Assembly: GCF_052857255.1 (NCBI RefSeq) | Contig: NC_135497.1 | Coordinates: 347,712,799 to 347,776,798, forward strand | Source of the DNA: Amblyomma americanum | Taxonomy: Eukaryota > Arthropoda > Arachnida > Ixodida > Ixodidae | Direction: 5' to 3' | Length of the DNA: 64,000 nt | Program-made: the position numbers and the translations under genes | The notes under the pieces: generated by a model | The model's database searches: none | What the model was told of the DNA's origin: nothing | What the model saw: only the letters and a program-made list of their open reading frames with translations | Shown here: positions 13,750 through 28,000 of the stretch, one piece after another | Numbering within the stretch: the first letter of the stretch is position 1 | Layout: the number at the start of each line of letters is the position of its first letter

Positions 13750-15840
13750 CTAGTTTCGATCTAAAACGATGTATTCCGTTCTTTTGAGCCGGAATACAAG
13801 TTTTCGCGCTGTTCTGAGAGAAAAATTTACACCTTTTTCTCGTCTACTCTTCGTCGCCTTGTAAAATCGATGCTCGTGAATCTTGATAGTTTCGCTCCAA
13901 AACGATGTATCCCGTTGTTTTGAGCCGGAATACAAGTCTTCACGCAGTTCTGAGAGAAAACGTTTACACCTTTCTCTCGTCTACTATTCTACAACTTGTA
14001 AAATCGATGCTCGTGAATCTTGCTAGTTTCGATCTAAAACGATGTATCCCGTTGTTTTGAGCCGGAATACAAATTTTTGCGCAGTTCTGAGAGAAAAAGT
14101 TTACACCTTTCTCTCGTTCTCTTCGACGACATGTAAAATCAATGCTCGTGAATCTTGCCAGTTTCGATCTAAAGCGATGTATCTCAATTATTTGAGCCAG
14201 AATACAAGTTTTCGCGCAGTTCTGAGAGAAAAAAATTACACCTTTCTCTCGTCTACTCTTCGGCGACTTGTTAAATCGATGCTCGTGAATCTTGCTAGTT
14301 TCGATCTAAAATGATGTATTCCGTTGTTTTGAGCCGGAATACAAGTTTTTGCGCAGTTCTGAGAGAAAAATTTACACCTTTCTCTCGTCTACTCTTCGTC
14401 GACTTGTAAAATCGATGCTCGTTAATCTTGCTAGTTTCGATCTAAAACGATGTCCCCCGTTGTTTTGAGCCGGAATACAAGTTTTCGCTCAGTTCTGAGA
14501 GAAAAAGTTTACACCTTTCTCTCGTCTACTCTTCGACGACTTGTAAAATCGATGCTCGTGAATCTTGATAGTTTCGCTCTAAAACAATGTATCCCTTTGT
14601 TTTGAGCCGGAATACAAGTTTTCGCGCAGTTCTGAGAGAAAAAGTTTACACCTATCTCTCGTCTACTCTTCGACGACTTGTAAAATCGATGCTCGTTAAT
14701 TGTGCTAGTTTCGATCTAAAACGATGTATCCCGTTGTTTTGAGCCGGAATACAAGTTTTCGCGCAGTTCTGAGAGAAAAAGTTTACACCTTTCTCTCGTC
14801 TACTCTTCGTCGACTTGTAAAATCGATGCTCGTTAATCTTGCTAGTTTCGATCTAAAACGATGTATCCCGTTGTTTTGAGCCGGAATACAAGTCTTCACG
14901 CAGTTCTGAGAGAAAACGTTTACACCTTTCTCTCGTCTACTCTTCGACAACTTGTAAAATCGATGCTCGTGAATCTTGCTAGTTTCGATCTAAAACGATG
15001 TATCCCGTTGTTTTGAGCCGGAATACAAATTTTTGCGCAGTTCTGAGAGAAAAAGTTTACACCTTTCTCTCGTTCTCTTCGACGACTTGTAAAATCGATG
15101 CTCGTGAATCTTGCTAGTTTCGATCTAAACGATGTATCTCAATTATATGAGCCGGAATACAAGTTTTCGCGCAGTTCTGAGAGAAAAAGTTTACACCTTT
15201 CTCTCGTCTACTCTTCGACGACTTGTTAAATTGATGCTCGTGAATTTTGCTACTTTCGACCTAAAACAATGTATCCCGTTGTTTTGAGCCGGAATACAAG
15301 TTTTCGCGCAGTTCTGAGGGAAAAAGTTTACACCTTTCTCTCGTCTACTCTTCGACGACTTTTAAAATTGATGCTCGTGAATTTTGCTAGTTTCGATCTA
15401 AAACGATGTATCCCGTTGTTTTGAGCTGGAATACAAGTTTTCACGCAGTTCTGAGAGAAAAAGTTTACACCTTTCTCTCGTCTACTCTTCGACGACTTGT
15501 TAAATCGATGCTCGTGAATTTTGCTACTTTCGATCTAAAACGATGTATCCCGTTGTTTTGAGCCGGAATACTATTTTTTGCGCAGATCTGAGAGAAAAAG
15601 TTTACACCTTTCTCTCGTCTACTCTTCGACGACTTGTAAAATCGATGCTTGTGAATCTTGATACTTTCGATCTAAAACGATGTATCACGTTGTTTTGAGC
15701 CGGAATACAAGTTTTCGCGCAGTTCTGAGAGAAAAAGTTTACACCTTCTCTCGTCTACTCTTCGACGACTTGTAAAATCGATGCTCGTTAATCTTGCTAG
15801 TTTCGATCTAAAACGATGTATTCCGTTGTTTTGAGCCGGA
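13300..15840. repeat. Left copy of a long-range duplication (15456 bp apart)
   Basis: Rare variants line up at an exact offset of 15456 bp with 28756-31296: atccctttgtttt (14591 and 30047), tgtccccc (14451 and 29907), ctattttttgcgcag (15571 and 31027) and tgtatcacgt (15681 and 31137). The fixed offset shows no net insertion or deletion over most of the segment. Variants stop matching left of about 13300 and right of about 15840. This segment has a monomer order different from the 3.0-kb units, and it ends close to the distal edge of the sequenced array in its second copy. Confidence 0.75.
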
Positions 15841-18800
15841 ATACAAGTTTTCGCGCAGTTCTGAGAGAAAAAGTTTACACCTTTTTCTCGTCACCTCTTC
15901 GACGACTTGTAAAATCGATGCTCGTAAATCTTGCTAGTTTCGATCTAAAACGATGTATCCCGTTGTTTTGAGCCGGAATACAAATTTTTGCGCAGTTCTG
16001 AGAGAAAAAGTTTACACCTTTCTCTCGTTCTCTTCGACGACATGTAAAATCAATGCTCGTGAATCTTGCTAGTTTCGATCTAAAGCGATGTATCTCAATT
16101 ATTTGAGCCAGAATACAAGTTTTCGCGCAGTTCTGAGAGAAAAAGTTTACACCTTTCTCTCGTCTACTCCTCGGCGACTTGTTAAATCGATGCTCGTGAA
16201 TCTTGCTAGTTTCGATCTAAAATGATGTATTCCGTTGTTTTGAGCCGGAATACAAGTTCTCGCGCAGTTCTGAGAGAAAAATTTACACCTTTCTCTCGTC
16301 TATTCTGTGACGACTTGTAAAATCGATGCTCGTGAATCTTGATAGTTTCGATCTAAATCGATGTATCCCGTTGTTTTGAGCCGGAATACAAGTTTTCGCG
16401 CAGTTCTGAGAGAAAACGTTTACACCTTTCTCTCGTCTACTCTTCGACAACTTGTAAAATCGATGCTCGTTAATCTTGCTAGTTTCGATCTAAAACGATG
16501 TATTCCATTGTTTTGAGCCGGAATACAAGTTTTCGCGCAGTTCTGAGAGAAAAAGTTTACACCTTTCTCTGGTCTACTCTTCGACGACTTGTAAAATTGA
16601 TGCTCGCGAATTTTGCTTTTCTTGATCTAAAACGATGTATCCCGTTGTTTTGAGCCGCAATACAAGTTTTTGCGCAGTTCTGAGAGAAAAAGTTTACACC
16701 TTTCCCTCGTTCTCTTCTACGACATGTAAAATCGATGCTCGTGAATCTTGCTAGTTTTGATCTAAAACGATGTATCTCAATGATTTGAGCCGGAATACAA
16801 GTTTTCGCGCAGTTCTGAGAGAAAAAGTTTACACCTTTCTCTCGTGTACTCTTCGACGACTTGTAAAATCGATGCTCGTGAATATTGATAGTTTCGCTCT
16901 AAAACAATGAATCCGGTTGTTTTGAGCCGGAATACGAGTTTTCGCGCAGCTCTGAGAGAAAAAGTTTACACCTTTCTCTCGTCTACTCTTCGACGACTTG
17001 TAAAATCGATGCTCGTGAATCTTGATAGTTTCGCTCTAAAACAATGTATCCCGTTGTTTTGAGCCGGAATACAAGTCTTCACGCAGTTCTGAGAGAAAAA
17101 GTTTACACCTTTCTCTCGTTCTCTTCGACGACATGTAAAATCGATGCTCGTGAATCTTGATAGTTTCGATCTAAAGCGATGTATCTCAATTATTTGAGCC
17201 GGAATACAAGTTTCCGCGCAGTTCTGAGAGAAAAAGTTTACACCTTTCTCTCGTCTACTCTTCGACGACTTGTTAAATCGATGCTCGTGAATTTTGCTAC
17301 TTTCGATCTAAAACGATGTATCCCGTTGTTTTGAGCAGGAATACAAGTTTTCGCGCAGTTCTGAGAGAAAAAGTTTACACCTTTCTCTCGTCTACTCTTC
17401 GACGACTTGTAAAATCGATGCTCGTTAATCTTGCTAGTTTCGATCTAAAACGATGTATTCCGTTGTTTTGAGCCGGAATACAAGTTTTCGCGCAGTTCTG
17501 AGAGAAAAAGTTTACACCTTTTTCTCGTCACCTCTTCTACGCTTTGTAAATTCGATGCTCGTGAATCTTGCTAGTTTTAATCTAAAACGATGTATCCCGT
17601 TGTTTTGAGCCGGAATACAAGTTTTCGCGCACTTCTGAGAGAAAAAGATTACACCTTTCTCTCGCCTACTCTTCGACGACTTGTAAAATCGATGCTCGTG
17701 AATCTTGCTAGTTTCGATCTAAAACGATGTATTCCGTTGTTTTGAGCCGGAATACAAGTTTTCGCGCTGTTCTGAGAGAAAAATTTACACCTTTCTCTCG
17801 TCTACTCTTCGTCGCCTTGTAAAATCGATGCTCGTGAATATTGATAGTTTCGCTCCAAAACGATGTATCCCGTTGTTTTGAGCCGGAATACAAGTCTTCA
17901 CGCAGTTCTGAGAGAAAACGTTTACACCTTTCTCTCGTCTACTATTCGACAACTTGTAAAATCGATGCTCGTGAATCTTGCTAGTTTCGATCTGAAACGA
18001 TGTATCCCGTTGTTTTGAGCCGGAATACAAATTTTTGCGCAGTTCTGAGAGAAAAAGTTTACACCTTTCTCTCGTTCTCTTCGACGACATGTAAAATCAA
18101 TGCTCGTGAATCTTGCCAGTTTCGATCTAAAGCGATGTATCTCAATTATTTGAGCCAGAATACAAGTTTTCGCGCAGTTCTGAGAGAAAAAAATTACACC
18201 TTTCTCTCGTCTACTCTTCGGCGACTTGTTAAATCGATGCTCGTGAATCTTGCTAGTTTCGATCTAAAATGATGTATTCCGTTGTTTTGAGCCGGAATAC
18301 AAGTTTTTGCGCAGTTCTGAGAGAAAAATTTACACCTTTCTCTCGTCTACTCTTCGTCGACTTGTAAAATTGATGCTCGTTAATCTTGCTAGTTTCGATC
18401 TAAAACGATGTCCCCCGTTGTTTTGAGCCGGAATACAAGTTTTCGCGCAGTTCTGAGAGAAAAAGTTTACACCTTTCTCTCGTCTACTCTTCGTCGACTT
18501 GTAAAATCGATGCTCGTTAATCTTGCTAGTTTCGATCTAAAACGATGTATCCCGTTGTTTTGAGCCGGAATACAAGTCTTCACGCAGTTCTGAGAGAAAA
18601 CGTTTACACCTTTCTCTCGTCTACTCTTCGACAACTTGTAAAATCGATGCTCGTGAATCTTGCTAGTTTCGATCTAAAACGATGTATCCCGTTGTTTTGA
18701 GCCGGAATACAAATTTTTGCGCAGTTCTGAGAGAAAAAGTTTACACCTTTCTCTCGTCTACTCTTCGACGACTTGTAAAATCGATGCTCGTTAATCTTGC

Positions 18801-21500
18801 TAGTTTCAATCTAAAACGATGTATTCCGTTCTTTTGAGCCGGAATACAAGTTCTCGCGCAGTTCTGAGAGAAAAATTTACACCTTTCTCTCGTCTATTCT
18901 GTGACGACTTGTAAAATCGATGCTCGTGAATCTTGATAGTTTCGATCTAAATCGATGTATCCCGTTGTTTTGAGCCGGAATACAAGTTTTCGCGCAGTTC
19001 TGAGAGAAAACGTTTACACCTTTCTCTCGTCTACTCTTCGACAACTTGTAAAATCGATGCTCGTTAATCTTGCTAGTTTCGATCTAAAACGATGTATTCC
19101 ATTGTTTTGAGCCGGAATACAAGTTTTCGCGCAGTTCTGAGAGAAAAAGTTTACACCTTTTTCTCGTCTACTCTTCGACGACTTGTAAAATCGATGCTCG
19201 TGAATCTTGCTAGTTTCGATCTAAAACGATGTATCCCGTTGTTTTGAGCCGAAATACAAGTTTTCTCGCAGTCCCGAGAGAAAAAGTTTACACGTTTCTC
19301 TCGTCTACTCTTCGACGACTTGTGAAATCGATGCACGTGAATTTTGCTAGTTTCGATCTAAAACGATGTATCCCGTTGTTTTGAGCCGGAATACAAGTTT
19401 TCGCGCAGTTCTGAGAGAAAAAGTTTACACCTTTCTCTCGTCTACTCTTCGACGACTTGTAAAATTGATGCTCGCGAATTTTGCTTGTCTTGATCTAAAA
19501 CGATGTATCCCGTTGTTTTGAGCCGCAATACAAGTTTTTGCGCAGTTCTGAGAGAAAAAGTTTACACCTTTCCCTCGTTCTCTTCTACGACATGTAAAAT
19601 CGATGCTCGTGAATCTTGCTAGTTTTGATCTAAAACGATGTATCTCAATGATTTGAGCCGGAATACAAGTTTTCGCGCAGTTCTGAGAGAAAAAGTTTAC
19701 ACCTTTCTCTCGTGTACTCTTCGACGACTTGTAAAATCGATGCTCGTGAATATTGATAGTTTCGCTCTAAAACAATGAATCCCGTTGTTTTGAGCCGGAA
19801 TACGAGTTTTCGCGCAGCTCTGAGAGAAAAAGTTTACACCTTTCTCTCGTCTACTCTTCGACGACTTGTAAAATCGATGCTCGTGAATCTTGATAGTTTC
19901 GCTCTAAAACAATGTATCCCGTTGTTTTGAGCCGGAATACAAGTCTTCACGCAGTTCTGAGAGAAAAAGTTTACACCTTTCTCTCGTTCTCTTCGACGAC
20001 ATGTAAAATCGATGCTCGTGAATCTTGATAGTTTCGATCTAAAGCGATGTATCTCAATTATTTGAGCCGGAATACAAGTTTCCGCGCAGTTCTGAGAGAA
20101 AAAGTTTACACCTTTCTCTCGTCTACTCTTCGACGACTTGTTAAATCGATGCTCGTGAATTTTGCTACTTTCGATCTAAAACGATGTATCCCGTTGTTTT
20201 GAGCCGGAATACAAGTTTTCGCGCAGTTCTGAGAGAAAAAGTTTACACCTTTCTCTCGTCTACTCTTCGACGACTTGTTAAATCGATGCTCGTGAATTTT
20301 GCTACTTTCGATCTAAAACGATGTATCCCGTTGTTTTGAGCCGGAATACAAGTTTTCGCGCAGTTCTGAGAGAAAAAGTTTACACCTTTCTCTCGTCTAC
20401 TCTTCGACGACTTGTAAAATCGATGCTCGTTAATCTTGCTAGTTTCGATCTAAAACAATGTATTCCGTTGTTTTGAGCCGGAATACAAGTTTTCGCGCAG
20501 TTCTGAGAGAAAAAGTTTACACCTTTTTCTCGTCACCTCTTCTACGCTTTGTAAATTCGATGCTCGTGAATCTTGCTAGTTTCAATCTAAAACGATGTAT
20601 CCCGTTGTTTTGAGCCGGAATACAAGTTTTCGCGCACTTCTGAGAGAAAAAGATTACACCTTTCTCTCGCCTACTCTTCGACGACTTGTAAAATCGATGC
20701 TCGTGAATCTTGCTAGTTTCGATCTAAAACGATGTATTCCGTTGTTTTGAGCCGGAATACAAGTTTTCGCGCTGTTCTGAGAGAAAAATTTACACCTTTC
20801 TCTCGTCTACTCTTCGTCGCCTTGTAAAATCGATGCTCGTGAATATTGATAGTTTCGCTCCAAAACGATGTATCCCGTTGTTTTGAGCCGGAATACAAGT
20901 CTTCACGCAGTTCTGAGAGAAAACGTTTACACCTTTCTCTCGTCTACTATTCGACAACTTGTAAAATCGATGCTCGTGAATCTTGCTAGTTTCGATCTGA
21001 AACGATGTATCCCGTTGTTTTGAGCCGGAATACAAATTTTTGCGCAGTTCTGAGAGAAAAAGTTTACACCTTTCTCTCGTTCTCTTCGACGACATGTAAA
21101 ATCAATGCTCGTGAATCTTGCCAGTTTCGATCTAAAGCGATGTATCTCAATTATTTGAGCCAGAATACAAGTTTTCGCGCAGTTCTGAGAGAAAAAAATT
21201 ACACCTTTCTCTCGTCTACTCTTCGGCGACTTGTTAAATCGATGCTCGTGAATCTTGCCAGTTTCGATCTAAAATGATGTATTCCGTTGTTTTGAGCCGG
21301 AATACAAGTTTTTGCGCAGTTCTGAGAGAAAAATTTACACCTTTCTCTCGTCTACTCTTCGTCGACTTGTAAAATCGATGCTCGTTAATCTTGCTAGTTT
21401 CGATCTAAAACGATGTCCCCTGTTGTTTTGAGCCGGAATACAAGTTTTCTCGCAGTCCCGAGAGAAAAAGTTTACACGTTTCTCTCGTCTACTCTTCGAC

Positions 21501-21639
21501 TTCTTGAACAAACAGCGCGAACAAAGACGAGCACAAAAGACAAGAAAGCGAACGACACGGCGCTGTGTCTTTTGTGCTCGTCTTTGTTCGCGCTGTTTGT
21601 TCAAGATGCTTAACCAACTAGCCCGCCAAAACGTGTTAA
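21501..21639. mobile_element. Fold-back insertion in satellite monomer, copy 3
   Basis: Same insert, same monomer and same target-site duplication as copy 1, at offset 19552 bp, which is also the offset between the surrounding higher-order units. It is the left member of a 423-bp tandem pair. Confidence 0.85.
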
Positions 21640-21923
21640 TACTCTTCGACGACTTCTGAAATCGATGCACGTGAATTTTGCTAGTTTCGATCTAAAACGA
21701 TGTATTCCGTTGTTTTGAGCCGGAATACAAGTTTTTGCGCAGTTCTGAGAGAAAAATTTACACCTTTCTCTCGTCTACTCTTCGTCGACTTGTAAAATCG
21801 ATGCTCGTTAATCTTGCTAGTTTCGATCTAAAACGATGTCCCCTGTTGTTTTGAGCCGGAATACAAGTTTTCTCGCAGTCCCGAGAGAAAAAGTTTACAC
21901 GTTTCTCTCGTCTACTCTTCGAC

Positions 21924-22062
21924 TTCTTGAACAAACAGCGCGAACAAAGACGAGCACAAAAGACAAGAAAGCGAACGACACGGCGCTGTGTCTTTTGTGC
22001 TCGTCTTTGTTCGCGCTGTTTGTTCAAGATGCTTAACCAACTAGCCCGCCAAAACGTGTTAA
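21924..22062. mobile_element. Fold-back insertion in satellite monomer, copy 4
   Basis: Second member of the 423-bp tandem pair. The spacing equals two monomers (273 bp) plus the 150 bp added by the insert and target duplication, so one insert-bearing monomer and its neighbour were duplicated together. Confidence 0.85.
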
Positions 22063-25000
22063 TACTCTTCGACGACTTCTGAAATCGATGCACGTGAATT
22101 TTGCTAGTTTCGATCTAAAACGATGTATCCCGTTGTTTTGAGCCGGAATACAAGTTTTCGCGCAGTTCTGAGAGAAAAAGTTTACACCTTTCTCTGGTCT
22201 ACTCTTCGACGACTTGTAAAATTGATGCTCGCGAATTTTGCTTTTCTTGATCTAAAACGATGTATCCCGTTGTTTTGAGCCGCAATACAAGTTTTTGCGC
22301 AGTTCTGAGAGAAAAAGTTTACACCTTTCCCTCGTTCTCTTCTACGACATGTAAAATCGATGCTCGTGAATCTTGCTAGTTTTGATCTAAAACGATGTAT
22401 CTCAATGATTTGAGCCGGAATACAAGTTTTCGCGCAGTTCTGAGAGAAAAAGTTTACACCTTTCTCTCGTGTACTCTTCGACGACTTGTAAAATCGATGC
22501 TCGTGAATATTGATAGTTTCGCTCTAAAACAATGAATCCGGTTGTTTTGAGCCGGAATACGAGTTTTCGCGCAGCTCTGAGAGAAAAAGTTTACACCTTT
22601 CTCTCGTCTACTCTTCGACGACTTGTAAAATCGATGCTCGTGAATCTTGATAGTTTCGCTCTAAAACAATGTATCCCGTTGTTTTGAGCCGGAATACAAG
22701 TCTTCACGCAGTTCTGAGAGAAAAAGTTTACACCTTTCTCTCGTTCTCTTCGACGACATGTAAAATCGATGCTCGTGAATCTTGATAGTTTCGATCTAAA
22801 GCGATGTATCTCAATTATTTGAGCCGGAATACAAGTTTCCGCGCAGTTCTGAGAGAAAAAGTTTACACCTTTCTCTCGTCTACTCTTCGACGACTTGTTA
22901 AATCGATGCTCGTGAATTTTGCTACTTTCGATCTAAAACGATGTATCCCGTTGTTTTGAGCCGGAATACAAGTTTTCGCGCAGTTCTGAGAGAAAAAGTT
23001 TACACCTTTCTCTCGTCTACTCTTCGACGACTTGTAAAATCGATGCTCGTTAATCTTGCTAGTTTCGATCTAAAACGATGTATTCCGTTGTTTTGAGCCG
23101 GAATACAAGTTTTCGCGCAGTTCTGAGAGAAAAAGTTTACACCTTTTTCTCGTCACCTCTTCTACGCTTTGTAAATTCGATGCTCGTGAATCTTGCTAGT
23201 TTCAATCTAAAACGATGTATCCCGTTGTTTTGAGCCGGAATACAAGTTTTCGCGCACTTCTGAGAGAAAAAGATTACACCTTTCTCTCGCCTACTCTTCG
23301 ACGACTTGTAAAATCGATGCTCGTGAATCTTGCTAGTTTCGATCTAAAACGATGTATTCCGTTGTTTTGAGCCGGAATACAAGTTTTCGCGCTGTTCTGA
23401 GAGAAAAATTTACACCTTTCTCTCGTCTACTCTTCGTCGCCTTGTAAAATCGATGCTCGTGAATATTGATAGTTTCGCTCCAAAACGATGTATCCCGTTG
23501 TTTTGAGCCGGAATACAAGTCTTCACGCAGTTCTGAGAGAAAACGTTTACACCTTTCTCTCGTCTACTATTCGACAACTTGTAAAATCGATGCTCGTGAA
23601 TCTTGCTAGTTTCGATCTGAAACGATGTATCCCGTTGTTTTGAGCCGGAATACAAATTTTTGCGCAGTTCTGAGAGAAAAAGTTTACACCTTTCTCTCGT
23701 TCTCTTCGACGACATGTAAAATCAATGCTCGTGAATCTTGCCAGTTTCGATCTAAAGCGATGTATCTCAATTATTTGAGCCAGAATACAAGTTTTCGCGC
23801 AGTTCTGAGAGAAAAAAATTACACCTTTCTCTCGTCTACTCTTCGGCGACTTGTTAAATCGATGCTCGTGAATCTTGCTAGTTTCGATCTAAAATGATGT
23901 ATTCCGTTGTTTTGAGCCGGAATACAAGTTTTTGCGCAGTTCTGAGAGAAAAATTTACACCTTTCTCTCGTCTACTCTTCGTCGACTTGTAAAATTGATG
24001 CTCGTTAATCTTGCTAGTTTCGATCTAAAACGATGTCCCCCGTTGTTTTGAGCCGGAATACAAGTTTTCGCGCAGTTCTGAGAGAAAAAGTTTACACCTT
24101 TCTCTCGTCTACTCTTCGTCGACTTGTAAAATCGATGCTCGTTAATCTTGCTAGTTTCGATCTAAAACGATGTATCCCGTTGTTTTGAGCCGGAATACAA
24201 GTCTTCACGCAGTTCTGAGAGAAAACGTTTACACCTTTCTCTCGTCTACTCTTCGACAACTTGTAAAATCGATGCTCGTGAATCTTGCTAGTTTCGATCT
24301 AAAACGATGTATCCCGTTGTTTTGAGCCGGAATACAAATTTTTGCGCAGTTCTGAGAGAAAAAGTTTACACCTTTCTCTCGTCTACTCTTCGACGACTTG
24401 TAAAATCGATGCTCGTTAATCTTGCTAGTTTCAATCTAAAACGATGTATTCCGTTCTTTTGAGCCGGAATACAAGTTCTCGCGCAGTTCTGAGAGAAAAA
24501 TTTACACCTTTCTCTCGTCTATTCTGTGACGACTTGTAAAATCGATGCTCGTGAATCTTGATAGTTTCGATCTAAATCGATGTATCCCGTTGTTTTGAGC
24601 CGGAATACAAGTTTTCGCGCAGTTCTGAGAGAAAACGTTTACACCTTTCTCTCGTCTACTCTTCGACAACTTGTAAAATCGATGCTCGTTAATCTTGCTA
24701 GTTTCGATCTAAAACGATGTATTCCATTGTTTTGAGCCGGAATACAAGTTTTCGCGCAGTTCTGAGAGAAAAAGTTTACACCTTTTTCTCGTCTACTCTT
24801 CGACGACTTGTAAAATCGATGCTCGTGAATCTTGCTAGTTTCGATCTAAAACGATGTATCCCGTTGTTTTGAGCCGAAATACAAGTTTTCTCGCAGTCCC
24901 GAGAGAAAAAGTTTACACGTTTCTCTCGTCTACTCTTCGACGACTTGTGAAATCGATGCACGTGAATTTTGCTAGTTTCGATCTAAAACGATGTATCCCG

Positions 25001-28000
25001 TTGTTTTGAGCCGGAATACAAGTTTTCGCGCAGTTCTGAGAGAAAAAGTTTACACCTTTCTCTCGTCTACTCTTCGACGACTTGTAAAATTGATGCTCGC
25101 GAATTTTGCTTGTCTTGATCTAAAACGATGTATCCCGTTGTTTTGAGCCGCAATACAAGTTTTTGCGCAGTTCTGAGAGAAAAAGTTTACACCTTTCTCT
25201 CGTTCTCTTCTACGACATGTAAAATCGATGCTCGTGAATCTTGCTAGTTTTGATCTAAAACGATGTATCTCAATGATTTGAGCCGGAATACAAGTTTTCG
25301 CGCAGTTCTGAGAGAAAAAGTTTACACCTTTCTCTCGTGTACTCTTCGACGACTTGTAAAATCGATGCTCGTGAATATTGATAGTTTCGCTCTAAAACAA
25401 TGAATCCCGTTGTTTTGAGCCGGAATACGAGTTTTCGCGCAGCTCTGAGAGAAAAAGTTTACACCTTTCTCTCGTCTACTCTTCGACGACTTGTAAAATC
25501 GATGCTCGTGAATCTTGATAGTTTCGCTCTAAAACAATGTATCCCGTTGTTTTGAGCCGGAATACAAGTCTTCACGCAGTTCTGAGAGAAAAAGTTTACA
25601 CCTTTCTCTCGTTCTCTTCGACGACATGTAAAATCGATGCTCGTGAATCTTGATAGTTTCGATCTAAAGCGATGTATCTCAATTATTTGAGCCGGAATAC
25701 AAGTTTCCGCGCAGTTCTGAGAGAAAAAGTTTACACCTTTCTCTCGTCTACTCTTCGACGACTTGTTAAATCGATGCTCGTGAATTTTGCTACTTTCGAT
25801 CTAAAACGATGTATCCCGTTGTTTTGAGCCGGAATACAAGTTTTCGCGCAGTTCTGAGAGAAAAAGTTTACACCTTTCTCTCGTCTACTCTTCGACGACT
25901 TGTTAAATCGATGCTCGTGAATTTTGCTACTTTCGATCTAAAACGATGTATCCCGTTGTTTTGAGCCGGAATACAAGTTTTCGCGCAGTTCTGAGAGAAA
26001 AAGTTTACACCTTTCTCTCGTCTACTCTTCGACGACTTGTAAAATCGATGCTCGTTAATCTTGCTAGTTTCGATCTAAAACAATGTATTCCGTTGTTTTG
26101 AGCCGGAATACAAGTTTTCGCGCAGTTCTGAGAGAAAAAGTTTACACCTTTTTCTCGTCACCTCTTCTACGCTTTGTAAATTCGATGCTCGTGAATCTTG
26201 CTAGTTTCAATCTAAAACGATGTATCCCGTTGTTTTGAGCCGGAATACAAGTTTTCGCGCACTTCTGAGAGAAAAAGATTACACCTTTCTCTCGCCTACT
26301 CTTCGACGACTTGTAAAATCGATGCTCGTGAATCTTGCTAGTTTCGATCTAAAACGATGTATTCCGTTGTTTTGAGCCGGAATACAAGTTTTCGCGCTGT
26401 TCTGAGAGAAAAATTTACACCTTTCTCTCGTCTACTCTTCGTCGCCTTGTAAAATCGATGCTCGTGAATATTGATAGTTTCGCTCCAAAACGATGTATCC
26501 CGTTGTTTTGAGCCGGAATACAAGTCTTCACGCAGTTCTGAGAGAAAACGTTTACACCTTTCTCTCGTCTACTATTCGACAACTTGTAAAATCGATGCTC
26601 GTGAATCTTGCTAGTTTCGATCTGAAACGATGTATCCCGTTGTTTTGAGCCGGAATACAAATTTTTGCGCAGTTCTGAGAGAAAAAGTTTACACCTTTCT
26701 CTCGTTCTCTTCGACGACATGTAAAATCAATGCTCGTGAATCTTGCCAGTTTCGATCTAAAGCGATGTATCTCAATTATTTGAGCCAGAATACAAGTTTT
26801 CGCGCAGTTCTGAGAGAAAAAAATTACACCTTTCTCTCGTCTACTCTTCGGCGACTTGTTAAATCGATGCTCGTGAATCTTGCTAGTTTCGATCTAAAAT
26901 GATGTATTCCGTTGTTTTGAGCCGGAATACAAGTTTTTGCGCAGTTCTGAGAGAAAAATTTACACCTTTCTCTCGTCTACTCTTCGTCGACTTGTAAAAT
27001 CGATGCTCGTTAATCTTGCTAGTTTCGATCTAAAACGATGTCCCCTGTTGTTTTGAGCCGGAATACAAGTTTTCGCGCAGTTCTGAGAGAAAATGTTTAC
27101 ACCTTTCTCTCGTCTACTCTTCGTCGACTTGTAAAATCGATGCTCGTTAATCTTGCTAGTTTCGATCTAAAACGATGTATCCCGTTGTTTTGAGCCGGAA
27201 TACAAGTCTTCACGCAGTTCTGAGAGAAAACGTTTACACCTTTCTCTCGTCTACTCTTCGACAACTTGTAAAATCGATGCTCGTGAATCTTGCTAGTTTC
27301 GATCTAAAACGATGTATCCCGTTGTTTTGAGCCGGAATACAAATTTTTGCGCAGTTCTGAGAGAAAAAGTTTACACCTTTCTCTCGTCTACTCTTCGACG
27401 ACTTGTAAAATCGATGCTCGTTAATCTTGCTAGTTTCAATCTAAAACGATGTATTCCGTTCTTTTGAGCCGGAATACAAGTTCTCGCGCAGTTCTGAGAG
27501 AAAAATTTACACCTTTCTCTCGTCTATTCTGTGACGACTTGTAAAATCGATGCTCGTGAATCTTGATAGTTTCGATCTAAATCGATGTATCCCGTTGTTT
27601 TGAGCCGGAATACAAGTTTTCGCGCAGTTCTGAGAGAAAACGTTTACACCTTTCTCTCGTCTACTCTTCGACAACTTGTAAAATCGATGCTCGTTAATCT
27701 TGCTAGTTTCGATCTAAAACGATGTATTCCATTGTTTTGAGCCGGAATACAAGTTTTCGCGCAGTTCTGAGAGAAAAAGTTTACACCTTTTTCTCGTCTA
27801 CTCTTCGACGACTTGTAAAATCGATGCTCGTGAATCTTGCTAGTTTCGATCTAAAACGATGTATCCCGTTGTTTTGAGCCGAAATACAAGTTTTCTCGCA
27901 GTCCCGAGAGAAAAAGTTTACACGTTTCTCTCGTCTACTCTTCGACGACTTGTGAAATCGATGCACGTGAATTTTGCTAGTTTCGATCTAAAACGATGTA

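Larger units (their letters stand above)
17708..23332. repeat. 5625-bp super-unit (3005 + 2620 bp), first copy
   Basis: Units starting at 17708 (3005 bp) and 20713 (2620 bp) are followed by a unit at 23333 that again measures 3005 bp, and matching variants occur 5625 bp apart (for example the ccgaaatacaag monomer near 19251 and 24876). The 2620-bp half carries two fold-back insertions in a 423-bp local tandem duplication, 21501-21639 and 21924-22062. A second super-unit starts at 23333 with its 3005-bp half, but the following unit is 2868 bp, so the period is not kept further on. Confidence 0.75.
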
